DNA of 64,000 bases, taken from the NCBI RefSeq assembly GCF_012844365.1, contig NZ_CP051626.1, positions 1,550,001-1,614,000 on the forward strand, in the 5' to 3' direction. The position numbers and the translations under genes were made by a program. This DNA is from Brevibacterium sp. 'Marine' (GTDB lineage Bacteria; Actinomycetota; Actinomycetes; Actinomycetales; Brevibacteriaceae). The notes under the pieces were generated by a model. The model had not been told where the DNA came from. It ran no database searches and worked only from the letters and a program-made list of their open reading frames with translations. This document shows, one piece after another, positions 7,590-15,787 of the stretch (positions within the stretch are counted from its first letter, which is position 1; every line of letters begins with the position of its first letter).

Positions 7590-9107
7590 ATGAGGAAGAC
7601 CGAGACGGCGGAGGCCCCCGTGCCCACTCGTCTGGGGCCCAGCCCCGATCAGCTGGCGGCCCACCGCATCAGTCCGCGCTTCTACAATGCGGACCTCGCC
7701 CCGTCCCGCAAGGAGGGACGCAGCTGGACGGCCTACAGCGTCTTCACCCTGTGGGCCAACGATGTCCACTCCCTGGGCAACTACGGGTTCGCACTGGGAC
7801 TCTTCGCTCTCGGCCTCGGAGCCTGGCAGATCCTTGTGGCGCTCCTCGTCGGTGCTGCTCTGCTGTTCTTCCTGCTCACCCTCTCCGGTTTCATGGGATA
7901 CAAGACGGGAGTGCCCTATCCGGTGATGAGCCGGATCTCCTTCGGCATCCACGGGGCCCAGCTGGCCGCCTCGGTGAGGGGCATCGTCGCCATCGCCTGG
8001 TTCGGCATCCAGACCTACCTGGCCTCGAGCGTCCTCAACGTCATGCTGCTGACGATGTTCCCGGGCCTGCAGTCCTGGGTCGATGCCGAGTTCCTCGGAC
8101 TCTCCGGACTCGGCTGGTTCTCCTTCACCCTGCTGTGGGTCATCCAAGTCATCATCGTCAGCTACGGGATGGAGATGATCCGCCGCTACGAAGCCATCGC
8201 CGGACCGATCATCCTCGTCACCTTCCTCGCCCTGGCCGTCTGGATGCTCATCCGCGTCGACTTCTCCATCGCGTGGTCGACCGATGATGCGCTCAGCGGC
8301 TGGGAGATGTGGGCGCACATCTTCGGCGGAGGTGCGCTGTGGGTGTCCATCTACGGAACCTTCGTCCTCAACTTCTCCGACTTCACGAGGGCAGCGAAGA
8401 AGCGCGGATCGATCGTCGTCGGCAACTTCTGGGGCATCCCGGTGAACATGCTCGTCTTCGGTCTCGTCGTGATCTCTCTGGCCGGCGCGCAGTACAAGAT
8501 CGACGGCACCGTCATCACCTCACCAGCCGATATCGTCCAGTCCATCGGCAGCCCGGTCCTGCTCGTGCTGGCTTCCCTGTCGCTGCTCCTGCTCACCGTC
8601 GCGGTCAATCTCATGGCGAACTTCGTCGCTCCGACCTACGCGCTGACGAACCTGTTTCCGCGCCACCTGAACTTCCGCAGCGCCGCCATCATCTCCGCCG
8701 TCATCGGCTTCGTCATCCTGCCGTGGAACCTGTACGACTCCCCGGTGGTCATCGTCTACTTCCTCGGCGGACTCGGCGCCCTGCTCGGACCACTGTTCGG
8801 TGTGATCATGGTCGACTACTGGGTGGTGCGCAAGACGAAGGTCAACGTGCCTCAGCTCTACACCGAGGCCGGCGACGGAGAGTACTTCTACCACCGCGGG
8901 GTCAACTGGAGAGCCATCGGAGCCTTCATCCCCGCCTCGGCGATCTCACTCGTCTTCGCTCTCGTGCCCGCCTTCTCCGGGATCTCCGAGTTCTCCTGGT
9001 TCTCCGGGGCCGCGATCGCCGCCCTCATCTACTTCGTCATCGCCCGCCGCGACTTCACCTTCCGCGAGGTCGACGGTGAGGAGATCGCCGTCCCCACCCA
9101 CCACTGA
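7590..9107 (+). CDS. NCS1-family nucleobase/allantoin/hydantoin permease
   Basis: A 505-residue membrane protein of the nucleobase:cation symporter-1 family. Landmarks are the conserved SPRFYNADLAP near the N-terminus, WTAYSVFTLWANDVHSLGNYGFALG (helix 1), PVMSRISFGIHGAQLAASVRGIVAIAWFGIQT (helices 2-3) and NFSDFTR. About 12 helices are expected. Members such as PucI, HyuP/Mhp1 and FurE carry allantoin, hydantoins or pyrimidines. The ATG at 7590 is chosen for its AAGGAG site. It is followed after 13 bases by a hydantoin/allantoin-type racemase, so hydantoin-like substrates (allantoin or 5-substituted hydantoins) are likely. Confidence 0.92.
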   Translation: MRKTETAEAPVPTRLGPSPDQLAAHRISPRFYNADLAPSRKEGRSWTAYSVFTLWANDVHSLGNYGFALGLFALGLGAWQILVALLVGAALLFFLLTLSGFMGYKTGVPYPVMSRISFGIHGAQLAASVRGIVAIAWFGIQTYLASSVLNVMLLTMFPGLQSWVDAEFLGLSGLGWFSFTLLWVIQVIIVSYGMEMIRRYEAIAGPIILVTFLALAVWMLIRVDFSIAWSTDDALSGWEMWAHIFGGGALWVSIYGTFVLNFSDFTRAAKKRGSIVVGNFWGIPVNMLVFGLVVISLAGAQYKIDGTVITSPADIVQSIGSPVLLVLASLSLLLLTVAVNLMANFVAPTYALTNLFPRHLNFRSAAIISAVIGFVILPWNLYDSPVVIVYFLGGLGALLGPLFGVIMVDYWVVRKTKVNVPQLYTEAGDGEYFYHRGVNWRAIGAFIPASAISLVFALVPAFSGISEFSWFSGAAIAALIYFVIARRDFTFREVDGEEIAVPTHH

Positions 9108-9120
9108 TCGGAGCCGACTG

Positions 9121-9921
9121 ATGAGAATCCTCGTCGTCAACGTCAACACGACCGAGTCCATGACCGAGGGCATCGCCCGCGCGGCACGGCAGGCCGCCTC
9201 GGCGGGAACCGAGATCATCGGTCTGACTCCCGACTTCGGCGCCGAATCCTGTGAAGGCAATGTCGAAAGCCATCTGGCAGCCCTCGGCGTCATGGATGCG
9301 GTTCTGAAATACCCCGGCGAGTTCGATGCCGTGATCCAAGCCGGGTACGGCGAGCACGGCCGCGAAGGCCTGCAGGAGCTGCTGGATGTGCCGGTCATCG
9401 ACATCACCGAGGCGGGGGCGGCCCTGGCGATGTTCCTCGGCCGCCGCTTCGCTGTCGTCACCACGCTCGACCGGACCGTTCCGCTCATCGAGGACCGACT
9501 GCTGTTGGCCGGCTTCGACTCCCACTGCGTGTCCGTGCGGGCATCGGGGATGGCCGTGCTCGAGCTCGAGGAGAACCCGCAGGCCGCGATCGAGGCGATC
9601 GCCGATCAGGCCGCCGAGGCGGTCGACCGTGACCGTGCCGAGGTCATCGTGCTCGGCTGCGGTGGAATGGCGGAGCTCGGCGAGACGATCACGCAGCGCT
9701 GTTCCGTGCCCGTCGTCGACGGAGTCGCAGCCGCCGTGCGCCTGGCCGAATCTCTCGTCGGACTGGGGCTGAGCACGTCGAAGGTGCGCACGTATGCGCC
9801 TGCCCGGGAGAAGAAGCTCAGCGGCTGGCCGTTCGGTCAGTCGGCGCCGGCCGGATCTCCAGCGTCCGAAACCTCAGCGGGATCGGCGGCGGCAGGGTCG
9901 GCGGCGGCAGGGTCGGCCTGA
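9121..9921 (+). CDS. Hydantoin/allantoin racemase-type protein (Asp/Glu racemase superfamily)
   Basis: A 266-residue member of the HyuA family, starting MRILVVNVNTTESMT. The second catalytic cysteine is present in VIVLGCGGMAEL (C180). The first cysteine, usually in an ACF-DPG motif, is replaced: the aligned segment reads IQAGYGEHGREG (residues 72-83), so two-base racemisation as in classical HyuA/HpxA is doubtful. It sits directly after the NCS1 permease, probably in one operon. The C-terminal 25 residues are a low-complexity GSAAA repeat encoded by a 15-base tandem repeat and overlap the convergent GntR gene by 85 bases. Confidence 0.85.
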   Translation: MRILVVNVNTTESMTEGIARAARQAASAGTEIIGLTPDFGAESCEGNVESHLAALGVMDAVLKYPGEFDAVIQAGYGEHGREGLQELLDVPVIDITEAGAALAMFLGRRFAVVTTLDRTVPLIEDRLLLAGFDSHCVSVRASGMAVLELEENPQAAIEAIADQAAEAVDRDRAEVIVLGCGGMAELGETITQRCSVPVVDGVAAAVRLAESLVGLGLSTSKVRTYAPAREKKLSGWPFGQSAPAGSPASETSAGSAAAGSAAAGSA

Positions 9922-10586
9922 CCCTCGACGGGACCGGATCGGGCCAACCGCTTCGAATGCTTGTCGTGCTGCTCCTGACTCGTTCCCAGGTGGCGGCCGG
10001 CCAGTGATCCGGCCAGCGCCTGATCCCGGCGGGCGATGGCGTCGAAGAGCTCGGCATGCTCGGTGGCGACGACCGCGAGGTCATCATGCTGACTCAGCTG
10101 CCAGCGCATCCGTGAATCCAGCAGGGCGCCGATCTCACCGAGGAGTTCATTGCCCGAGAGCTCGGTGACGATGGCGTGGAACTCCGCGGCACAGCGATGG
10201 GCACCGGCGACGTCCCCGGCGTCGGCGAGCTCCCGGCCCTTGAGCATCGTGGCCTCCAACCGTGCCAGCCCCTCCCTGGTATGGCGCTGAGCGGCGAGTT
10301 CGAAGGAGAGGACATCGAAGACCGTGCGCACCTCGTTGAGGTCGGCGATGTCGCTGGGGGAGAACTCCCTGACCGTCGACCAGGTGTTGGGCCGGTTCGT
10401 CACCAGACCTTCCGAGGCAAGCTTCTTCAGCGCCTCGCGGATGGGCACCCTGGAGACGCCGAGCTCGGTGGCGAGGTTGCGTTCGACGAGGCGCGAACCC
10501 GGTCGACGATGACCTTCGATGATCTCATTGCGCAGCGCCTCGGTGACCCGAACGGTCTCCGACTGGGGACTCTCAGCAGATTTCAT
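9837..10586 (-). CDS. GntR-family transcriptional regulator (FadR/FCD type)
   Basis: A 249-residue regulator. Residues about 10-75 form the winged helix-turn-helix (VTEALRNEIIEG, GSRLVERNLATELGVSRVPIREALKKLASEGLV); residues about 85-220 are a helical FCD ligand-binding domain (AEFHAIVTELSGNELL, HAELFDAIARRD). The tail is low-complexity (ADPAAADPAA), the antisense reading of the repeat at the racemase 3' end. ATG 10586 is preceded by GAGG at good spacing; GTG 10598, which overlaps the upstream DUF885 stop as GTGA, is the alternative. It probably controls the neighbouring permease/racemase genes, but that is inferred from position only. Confidence 0.88.
   Translation of the reverse strand: MKSAESPQSETVRVTEALRNEIIEGHRRPGSRLVERNLATELGVSRVPIREALKKLASEGLVTNRPNTWSTVREFSPSDIADLNEVRTVFDVLSFELAAQRHTREGLARLEATMLKGRELADAGDVAGAHRCAAEFHAIVTELSGNELLGEIGALLDSRMRWQLSQHDDLAVVATEHAELFDAIARRDQALAGSLAGRHLGTSQEQHDKHSKRLARSGPVEGQADPAAADPAAADPAEVSDAGDPAGAD
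9879..9917. repeat. 15-base tandem repeat shared by two convergent genes
   Basis: About 2.6 copies of a 15-base unit (9879-9893, 9894-9908, 9909-9917) encode GSAAA repeats at the racemase C-terminus on the plus strand and DPAAA-type repeats at the GntR C-terminus on the minus strand. Confidence 0.8.
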
Positions 10587-10594
10587 CCGGTTCC

Positions 10595-12268
10595 TCACCG
10601 TGAGCGCTTCAGGGCACGGCCCAGAGTATCGAGCCCGACCGAGCCGAGTCCCAATGCTCGAGTGTGGAAGTCCTTGAGATCGAAGTCGGATCCTGCCGCA
10701 GACTTCGCCTCGTCACGGTACTGCTCCCACAGACGCTGGCCGATCTTGTAGCTCGGCGCCTGTCCGGGCCAACCGAGGTAGCGGTCGAGTTCGAAAGCCA
10801 GGAACGACCGGTCCATGGCCACATTGTCCGTGAGGAACTGCCAGGCCTTCTCGCGGTTCCAGATTCCTCCGCCGAGGCTCTCAGGTGCCTGAAGACGCAA
10901 GTGGAAGCCGATGTCGAGGACCACGCGAGCGGCACGCAGCCGCTGCGAATCGAGCATGCCCAGATAATCGCCGGGGTCGTCGAGGAATCCGAGATCGGCC
11001 ATGAGCTTCTCCGCGTACAGCGCCCATCCTTCGCCGTGGCCGGACACCCAGCACATGAGGCGGCGCCAGCGGTTGAGGGTGTCGGAGACGTAGGTGGCCT
11101 GGCCGACTTGGAGATGGTGGCCGGGGACACCCTCGTGGTAGACGGTGGTCTTCTCCTGCCAGGTGGCGAAGTCCGTGACGCCTTCGGGGACCGACCACCA
11201 CATGCGGCCGGGGCGGGAGAAGTCATCGGTCGGGCCCGTGTAGTAGATGCCGCCGGTCGCCGAAGGCGCGATCATGCACTCGATCGTGCGCACGGGTTCG
11301 GGAATATCGAAATGAGACTTGCCGAGTTCGCGGATGGCCTCATCGGCCACCTCCTGCATCCAGGTCCGCAGCGCCTCGGTGCCGTGCAGGGTCCGCTGCG
11401 GATCGTTGTTGAGGGCGTCCATGACCTCGAACAGGTCTGCGCCGGGCATGATCTTCTCTGCCACCTCGCGCTGCTCGGCATCGATGCGCTCGAGTTCCTC
11501 GAGTCCCCAGGCGTACGTTTCGTCGAAGTCCACCTCAGCACCGAGGAAGTCCCGGGAGTAGAGCGCATAGGCGTCGCGACCGCACGCTTCATCGTCTCCA
11601 GCGGCGGGCAGCACCTGTTCGCCGAGGAAATCGGCCAGTCCCGAGGCGGACTTGCGAGCTGCCTCGGCGTGGGTGTCGAGATCCGAACGCAGAGCGTCGG
11701 GAACGTCGGCTCCGGCGACGAGACGATCGAAGTTGCTGCCGGGCTCGGCCAGGGCACGGGCCTGTTCGATGACCTTCTCGACCTGGATGCGGGCGGCGAC
11801 GCGCCCGTTGTCGCGCGCCATCGCCAGGGACTCCTGGTAGCCGGCAAGCGAGCCGGGCACGGCTGCCAGCGTGGTCGAGATCGTCTCCCAATCGGCCACG
11901 GTCTCCGTGGGCATGAGGTCGAAGGCATCGCGGACCTGCTGCAGCGGGGATTCGATGACGTTGAGGCTGGCGTGCTTGATCCCGGCGGCGAAGTAGTCGC
12001 GGTCGACCCCGAGGCGATCACGCATCGCATCGATGGTTACGAGGTCGACCTCGTCGAGGTCGGGGCGGTCGGCGACCTCATCGAGGCGGGACAGGGTCCG
12101 GACGGTGACGTCGTTGACCGCGGCGAGTCCGGCCGGCGAGAAGTCGTCGAAGCCCTGCGCACCGTCGAGTCCGAGGTAGAGGGCGAGGGAAGGGGAGAGG
12201 GCGAGCATGTCATCGACGTAGTCTTCGGCGACCGCATCGACGGCGGACGGGGTTCTCTTCTCAGTCAT
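10595..12268 (-). CDS. DUF885 family protein (predicted zinc metallopeptidase-like)
   Basis: A 557-residue soluble protein of the DUF885 family. The diagnostic motif YHEGVPGHHLQ is at residues about 377-387 (H378, E379), and AYGWALYAEKLM-type sequence (GEGWALYAEKLM) follows some 40 residues later; together they resemble the HExxH plus distal Glu of gluzincin peptidases. No signal peptide is seen, so it is probably cytoplasmic. ATG 12268 was chosen over GTG 12277 because a TAGGGT hexamer lies 7 bases upstream. The next gene (GntR) starts at or just inside its stop codon, so the two are co-transcribed. The physiological substrate is unknown. Confidence 0.88.
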   Translation of the reverse strand: MTEKRTPSAVDAVAEDYVDDMLALSPSLALYLGLDGAQGFDDFSPAGLAAVNDVTVRTLSRLDEVADRPDLDEVDLVTIDAMRDRLGVDRDYFAAGIKHASLNVIESPLQQVRDAFDLMPTETVADWETISTTLAAVPGSLAGYQESLAMARDNGRVAARIQVEKVIEQARALAEPGSNFDRLVAGADVPDALRSDLDTHAEAARKSASGLADFLGEQVLPAAGDDEACGRDAYALYSRDFLGAEVDFDETYAWGLEELERIDAEQREVAEKIMPGADLFEVMDALNNDPQRTLHGTEALRTWMQEVADEAIRELGKSHFDIPEPVRTIECMIAPSATGGIYYTGPTDDFSRPGRMWWSVPEGVTDFATWQEKTTVYHEGVPGHHLQVGQATYVSDTLNRWRRLMCWVSGHGEGWALYAEKLMADLGFLDDPGDYLGMLDSQRLRAARVVLDIGFHLRLQAPESLGGGIWNREKAWQFLTDNVAMDRSFLAFELDRYLGWPGQAPSYKIGQRLWEQYRDEAKSAAGSDFDLKDFHTRALGLGSVGLDTLGRALKRSR

Positions 12269-12275
12269 GGTGACC

Positions 12276-12281
12276 ACCCTA
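12276..12281 (-). promoter_or_regulatory. -10 hexamer TAGGGT for leaderless DUF885 gene
   Basis: Read on the minus strand, TAGGGT ends 7 bases before ATG 12268 and no ribosome-binding site intervenes. Confidence 0.5.
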
Positions 12282-12386
12282 TCGCGAGCTGAGTCACATC
12301 AGCGGTCAACCGGACCGCGCAATCAGCGCGAACCCGCTAATGTGTCACTGTTCCCCGCAGACAGCAGAAAGTGAGACCGATCTCCC

Positions 12387-13583
12387 GTGGCACGAGCGAA
12401 GCTGTGGACGAAGGACTTCATCGTCGGAATCGGGCTCAACCTCTCGATGTCGATGGTCTTCTACCTGCTCATGACGTCGATGGCAGGGTACGCGGTGGCA
12501 CGGTTCTCCGCCGGTGAGGCCGCTGCCGGTTTCGCCTCGTCCTCGTTCGTCGTCGGTGCCGTCGTCGCTCGCGTGCTCACCGGGAAGTATCTCGACTTCA
12601 TCGGTCGGCGCAAGCTGCTCATCATCACCATGGCGGTCTCCGTGCTCGCCTCCCTGGCCTATATCTACGCCGGCGACCTCTCTGTGCTCCTGACTCTGCG
12701 CATCGTCCACGGAATCGCATTCGGGGCCGGGAACACCGCGATCATGACGGCCATCCAGAGCATCATCCCCGCCTCTCGCCGGGGAGAGGGCACCGGGTAC
12801 TTCGGCACTGCGACGACCCTGTCGACGGCGCTCGGGCCGTATCTGGGAGTCATCCTGCCCCGCGAGTTCGACTTCGTCATGCTCTTCGTCGCCTCGGCGT
12901 TCATGTCCGTCCTCGCTCTCATCTGCTGTTTCCTCATCCGCCTGCCGGTGCAGGAGATCAGCGACTTTCAGCGGCGCACGAAATGGCATCTCAAACTCGG
13001 CACACTCGTCGATCGGGACGGTCTGCGGATCGGCTCGGTCATGCTTCTGGCCGGCATCGCCTACGCCGCAGCGCTGGTGTTCCTCGCCGGCTATGCGGCC
13101 GAACACGGCGTCGCCTCCGCTGCGTCCCTGTTCTTCGTGGCCTTTGCCGTGGCGTCTCTGTTCGCCCGTCTGTTCGTCGGTCGGCTGCAGGACACCTTCG
13201 GTGACAATGCGGTGATCTTCCCCGTCTTCATCGCCGATATCGCCGGCAATGTCCTGCTGGCACTGTCGCCGACGATGACGGGGATCGTCCTGGCCGGAGT
13301 GCTCATCGGCCTCGGCTTCGGTTCTCTCATGCCGTGCATGCAGGCCATCACCGTCAAATCCGTGCCGATGAGCCGTGTGCCCGTCGCCACCGCCTCGTTC
13401 TTCCTCCTCCTCGACGCAGGGTCCGGCATCGGCCCCGTCATCCTCGGCTTCCTCTACCCGTTCACCGGCGGAAACGGGATGTTCCTCGTCTGCGCCGGAC
13501 TCGTCGTCCTCGCCATCGGCGTGTACGTCTGGGGGCACGGGCGTCGCCGCGGCGGTCGTCCCGGCCGCGAGTACCTCGGCTGA
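12387..13583 (+). CDS. MFS transporter (DHA1/YhhS-like)
   Basis: A 398-residue, 12-helix major facilitator. Motifs are GKYLDFIGRRKLLI after helix 2, RIVHGIAFGAGNTAIMTAIQSIIP in helices 4-5 and GRLQDTFGDNAVIF in the second half. The set resembles DHA1 drug/sugar efflux carriers and the YhhS/staphylopine-exporter branch. The GTG start at 12387 agrees with the first helix beginning at residue about 10; a TAATGT hexamer lies at 12338-12343, giving a normal leader. It is divergent from the DUF885-GntR pair. Direction and substrate of transport cannot be told from sequence. Confidence 0.83.
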   Translation: MARAKLWTKDFIVGIGLNLSMSMVFYLLMTSMAGYAVARFSAGEAAAGFASSSFVVGAVVARVLTGKYLDFIGRRKLLIITMAVSVLASLAYIYAGDLSVLLTLRIVHGIAFGAGNTAIMTAIQSIIPASRRGEGTGYFGTATTLSTALGPYLGVILPREFDFVMLFVASAFMSVLALICCFLIRLPVQEISDFQRRTKWHLKLGTLVDRDGLRIGSVMLLAGIAYAAALVFLAGYAAEHGVASAASLFFVAFAVASLFARLFVGRLQDTFGDNAVIFPVFIADIAGNVLLALSPTMTGIVLAGVLIGLGFGSLMPCMQAITVKSVPMSRVPVATASFFLLLDAGSGIGPVILGFLYPFTGGNGMFLVCAGLVVLAIGVYVWGHGRRRGGRPGREYLG

Positions 13584-13593
13584 GGCTCCCGCA

Positions 13594-13672
13594 CTCCCCG
13601 AACTACCTGACGGGGGCCCAGCAACCTCGCGCGAGGTTGCTGAGCCGCCGTCAGGTAGCAATAAGGGGAGTT
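13594..13672. repeat. Long palindrome, copy 1 of a dispersed element
   Basis: A 56-base core (13603-13658) is an inverted repeat with 26 of 28 paired bases and no loop, centred on CGCGCG-like sequence at 13630/13631. ACTCCCC upstream and GGGGAGT downstream extend it asymmetrically. It begins about 10 bases after the MFS stop and may act as a terminator. A second, perfect copy lies at 63840-63911. Confidence 0.9.
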
Positions 13673-13736
13673 TTGGGGGTGGTGGGATCGCGATAGGCTT
13701 GAGTCCCCTAAGTCTGCCGCCCACCGGAGGATGAGG

Positions 13737-14534
13737 ATGAAGTTCGCGCTCGCTCAGATCAACACCACCACCGAGGTGGCCGACAACCTCGAGAAGGTCC
13801 GTTCCTATGCCCGTCGGGCCGCCGCGACGGGAGCCCGGTTCGTCGTCTTCCCCGAAGCGACGATGTCGGCCTTCGGATCCGGCCTGCGCACCATCGCCGA
13901 GGAGCACTCCGAGTCGTGGAGAAAAGCGCTGAGTGACCTCGCCGCCGAGACCGCGATCACCGTCGTCATCGGTGAATTCGCGGCCACGGACGACAAGGTC
14001 ATCAACCTGCTCGCCGTCTATTCCCCCGACGGCCGGCGCAGCGACTATGCGAAGATCCATCTCTACGACGCCTTCGGCTTCAAGGAATCCGACACCGTCG
14101 AAGCGGGGGAGGAGCCGGTGCTCTTCACCGTCGACGGCGAGGACATCGGCCTGGCCCTGTGCTACGACATTCGGTTCCCGAAGCTCTTCGCCGAACTCAG
14201 CCGTCGCGGTGCACGCCTGACCGTCGTCGCCGCCTCCTGGGGTGCAGGACCGCGCAAGGCCGAACAGTGGGAGATCCTCGCCCGGGCTCGGGCACTGGAC
14301 TCGAACATGTTCATCGCCGCCCTCGGCCAAGCCGATCCCGACGTCACCGGGGTCCCCGTGCCGAAGAAAGGACCGACCGGGGTCGGCCACAGTCTGGTCT
14401 CCGACCCCCTGGGTGAGGTGCTCAACTCACTCGACGGCGCCGAACGGCTCGAGATCGTCGAGATCGACCTCAACGCCGCCGACACCGCGGCGGAGACGGT
14501 CCCGGTGCTCACGAACGCGAAACTCGGGTACTGA
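13737..14534 (+). CDS. Carbon-nitrogen hydrolase (nitrilase superfamily amidase)
   Basis: A 265-residue protein with the complete nitrilase triad: E40 in FPEAT, K106 in YAKIHLYD and C142 in ALCYDIRFP. The size and the motif order match the Nit/omega-amidase branch, cytosolic enzymes that hydrolyse small amides such as deaminated glutathione or alpha-ketoglutaramate. ATG 13737 is preferred to ATG 13731 because GGAGG (13726-13730) is at correct spacing only for the former. It is a stand-alone plus-strand gene between a palindromic element and a TetR gene. Exact substrate is not determinable. Confidence 0.92.
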   Translation: MKFALAQINTTTEVADNLEKVRSYARRAAATGARFVVFPEATMSAFGSGLRTIAEEHSESWRKALSDLAAETAITVVIGEFAATDDKVINLLAVYSPDGRRSDYAKIHLYDAFGFKESDTVEAGEEPVLFTVDGEDIGLALCYDIRFPKLFAELSRRGARLTVVAASWGAGPRKAEQWEILARARALDSNMFIAALGQADPDVTGVPVPKKGPTGVGHSLVSDPLGEVLNSLDGAERLEIVEIDLNAADTAAETVPVLTNAKLGY

Positions 14535-14581
14535 GCCCGAGACGGTCGCTCAGCGCATTTCCGGTGAAAATGCGCTGACTG

Positions 14582-14587
14582 CAATAC
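14582..14587 (+). promoter_or_regulatory. -10 hexamer CAATAC for leaderless TetR gene
   Basis: CAATAC ends 7 bases before ATG 14595. A weak inverted repeat of TCAGCGCATTTTC-like sequence (14551-14579) precedes it and could be the self-operator. Confidence 0.4.
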
Positions 14588-14594
14588 TGTTCTC

Positions 14595-15290
14595 ATGAGT
14601 TCTGGTTCAGAGGTCAAAGCGTCACCGCCGGTCGAGGGACTGCGCGAACGCAAGAAGCGCGAGCGCGGGCAGGCGCTGCGCCGTGCCGCCATCGACCTGG
14701 CCCTGGAGAAGGGCTATCACAATGTCACCGTCGAAGACATCTGTGAGCGCTGCGGAGTCTCCCGACGGACCTTCTTCAACTACTACTCATCGAAGGACGA
14801 GGCGCTGCTCGGTCGCGCGGACACCGTCTTCGACGAAGAGGACCAACCGGCCATCGAGGAATTCGAAGCCGGGGGACCCCATGGACGCCTCGTCGCCGAC
14901 CTCGAACACCTGCTCGCATTCATCGTCGCCACTCGGATGGAGAAACGCGACGATATGCACCAGTACCATCTCATGCTCAAAAAGGACCCGTCGCTGATAC
15001 CGCTGCAGATGTCGCGGATGGGCAACAACGAACGGCTCTTTCGGCAGATCATCCAACGCCGCCTCGACGGAACCCCCTCGGCGCCGGTCGACGTCATGGG
15101 GGCTCACTCCGGTGACTATGCCGACGACGATATCGAAGTCTCCCCGCGAGCCGAAGCCGTCGCCGCCTTGGCGATGATGGCGCTCAAGGCGACATTCACC
15201 CGGATGCGGCGGGTCGACGGAGATCCGGGACCCGTGATCGACAGGCTCTTCGACGAACTGCGTGCGCTCTTCCGCGAAGAAGCCGACTAG
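14595..15290 (+). CDS. TetR-family transcriptional regulator
   Basis: A 231-residue regulator with an N-terminal DNA-binding domain (LRRAAIDLALEKGYHNVTVEDICERCGVSRRTFFNYYSSKDEALLG, residues about 28-73) and a C-terminal ligand-binding region. The segment immediately before the start reads GCGCATTTTC and its near-complement TGAAAATGCGC, suggesting a symmetrical operator and autoregulation. It is convergent with the carboxylase genes; no obvious target is adjacent other than the nitrilase-type gene upstream. Ligand unknown. Confidence 0.9.
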   Translation: MSSGSEVKASPPVEGLRERKKRERGQALRRAAIDLALEKGYHNVTVEDICERCGVSRRTFFNYYSSKDEALLGRADTVFDEEDQPAIEEFEAGGPHGRLVADLEHLLAFIVATRMEKRDDMHQYHLMLKKDPSLIPLQMSRMGNNERLFRQIIQRRLDGTPSAPVDVMGAHSGDYADDDIEVSPRAEAVAALAMMALKATFTRMRRVDGDPGPVIDRLFDELRALFREEAD

Positions 15291-15360
15291 AGAAGCGGCC
15301 GACTGGAACTGAGGACCGTCGCTCGCCGCTGCCGCTTGAGGCGACAGTCGGCACGGGAGT

Positions 15361-15399
15361 CCGGCCCCAGTACGGGAGTCCGACGAAGTCCGGGGCCGG
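15361..15399. terminator. Hairpin between convergent TetR and accE-like genes
   Basis: Arms CCGGCCCC (15361-15368) and GGGGCCGG (15392-15399) flank a 23-base loop in the 116-base gap between two converging genes. There is no T-run, so it would act as a weak bidirectional stop. Confidence 0.4.
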
Positions 15400-15406
15400 C
15401 GGCGCC

Positions 15407-15787
15407 TCAGCGACCCAGGTGCTGGTCCCAGGTCTGGGGGAGACGCTTGCGCACATTTCGACGTGGAGCCCGGAAGCCGGCCCGATCACCCTTGCGGGTT
15501 TCGGACTCGGCTTCCGCACTGGCCTGCTGGGCCGCATAGGCGACCGCCACCTGACGGATCGCCACGACCGCGGCCACAGCCGCCGCACTGGCCATCTCGT
15601 CGCTGATCGGTTCGCCGTCATCGGCGCGCACCTGCGAGCGTCCCTCTGCAGAGGACACTCGCAGCGCCCCATCTGAGGCTGGGGCCACACCCTCCGCGGT
15701 GACGGAATCCTCACCGGGCACGGTCACCTCGGCGTCGACTTCGCCCGGCAGGTTCGCCTCGGCGTCGGTCTGCAGATCATCGCTCAT
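15407..15787 (-). CDS. Acyl-CoA carboxylase epsilon-like small subunit
   Basis: A 126-residue protein whose ATG overlaps the accD stop codon (ATGA, 15784-15787). The N-terminal half is acidic and disordered; residues about 60-95 form an Ala/Val-rich helix ([28 protein letters not shown]) followed by a basic tail ending W-DQHLGR. In actinobacteria the small AccE/PccE subunit sits exactly here and stabilises the alpha-beta carboxylase complex. Sequence conservation in that family is low, so the call rests mainly on position, size and composition. Confidence 0.68.
   Translation of the reverse strand: MSDDLQTDAEANLPGEVDAEVTVPGEDSVTAEGVAPASDGALRVSSAEGRSQVRADDGEPISDEMASAAAVAAVVAIRQVAVAYAAQQASAEAESETRKGDRAGFRAPRRNVRKRLPQTWDQHLGR

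Noticed and set aside
10664-12292. 542-codon plus-strand frame opposite the DUF885 gene
   Set aside because: The opposite strand encodes a recognisable DUF885 protein with HEGVPGHH; this frame has no family resemblance.
12345-14390. 681-codon minus-strand open frame
   Set aside because: It runs antisense through the MFS, palindrome and nitrilase-type genes, whose motifs are clear. Its composition (Asp/Glu/Gly/Arg-rich) is typical of high-GC shadow frames.
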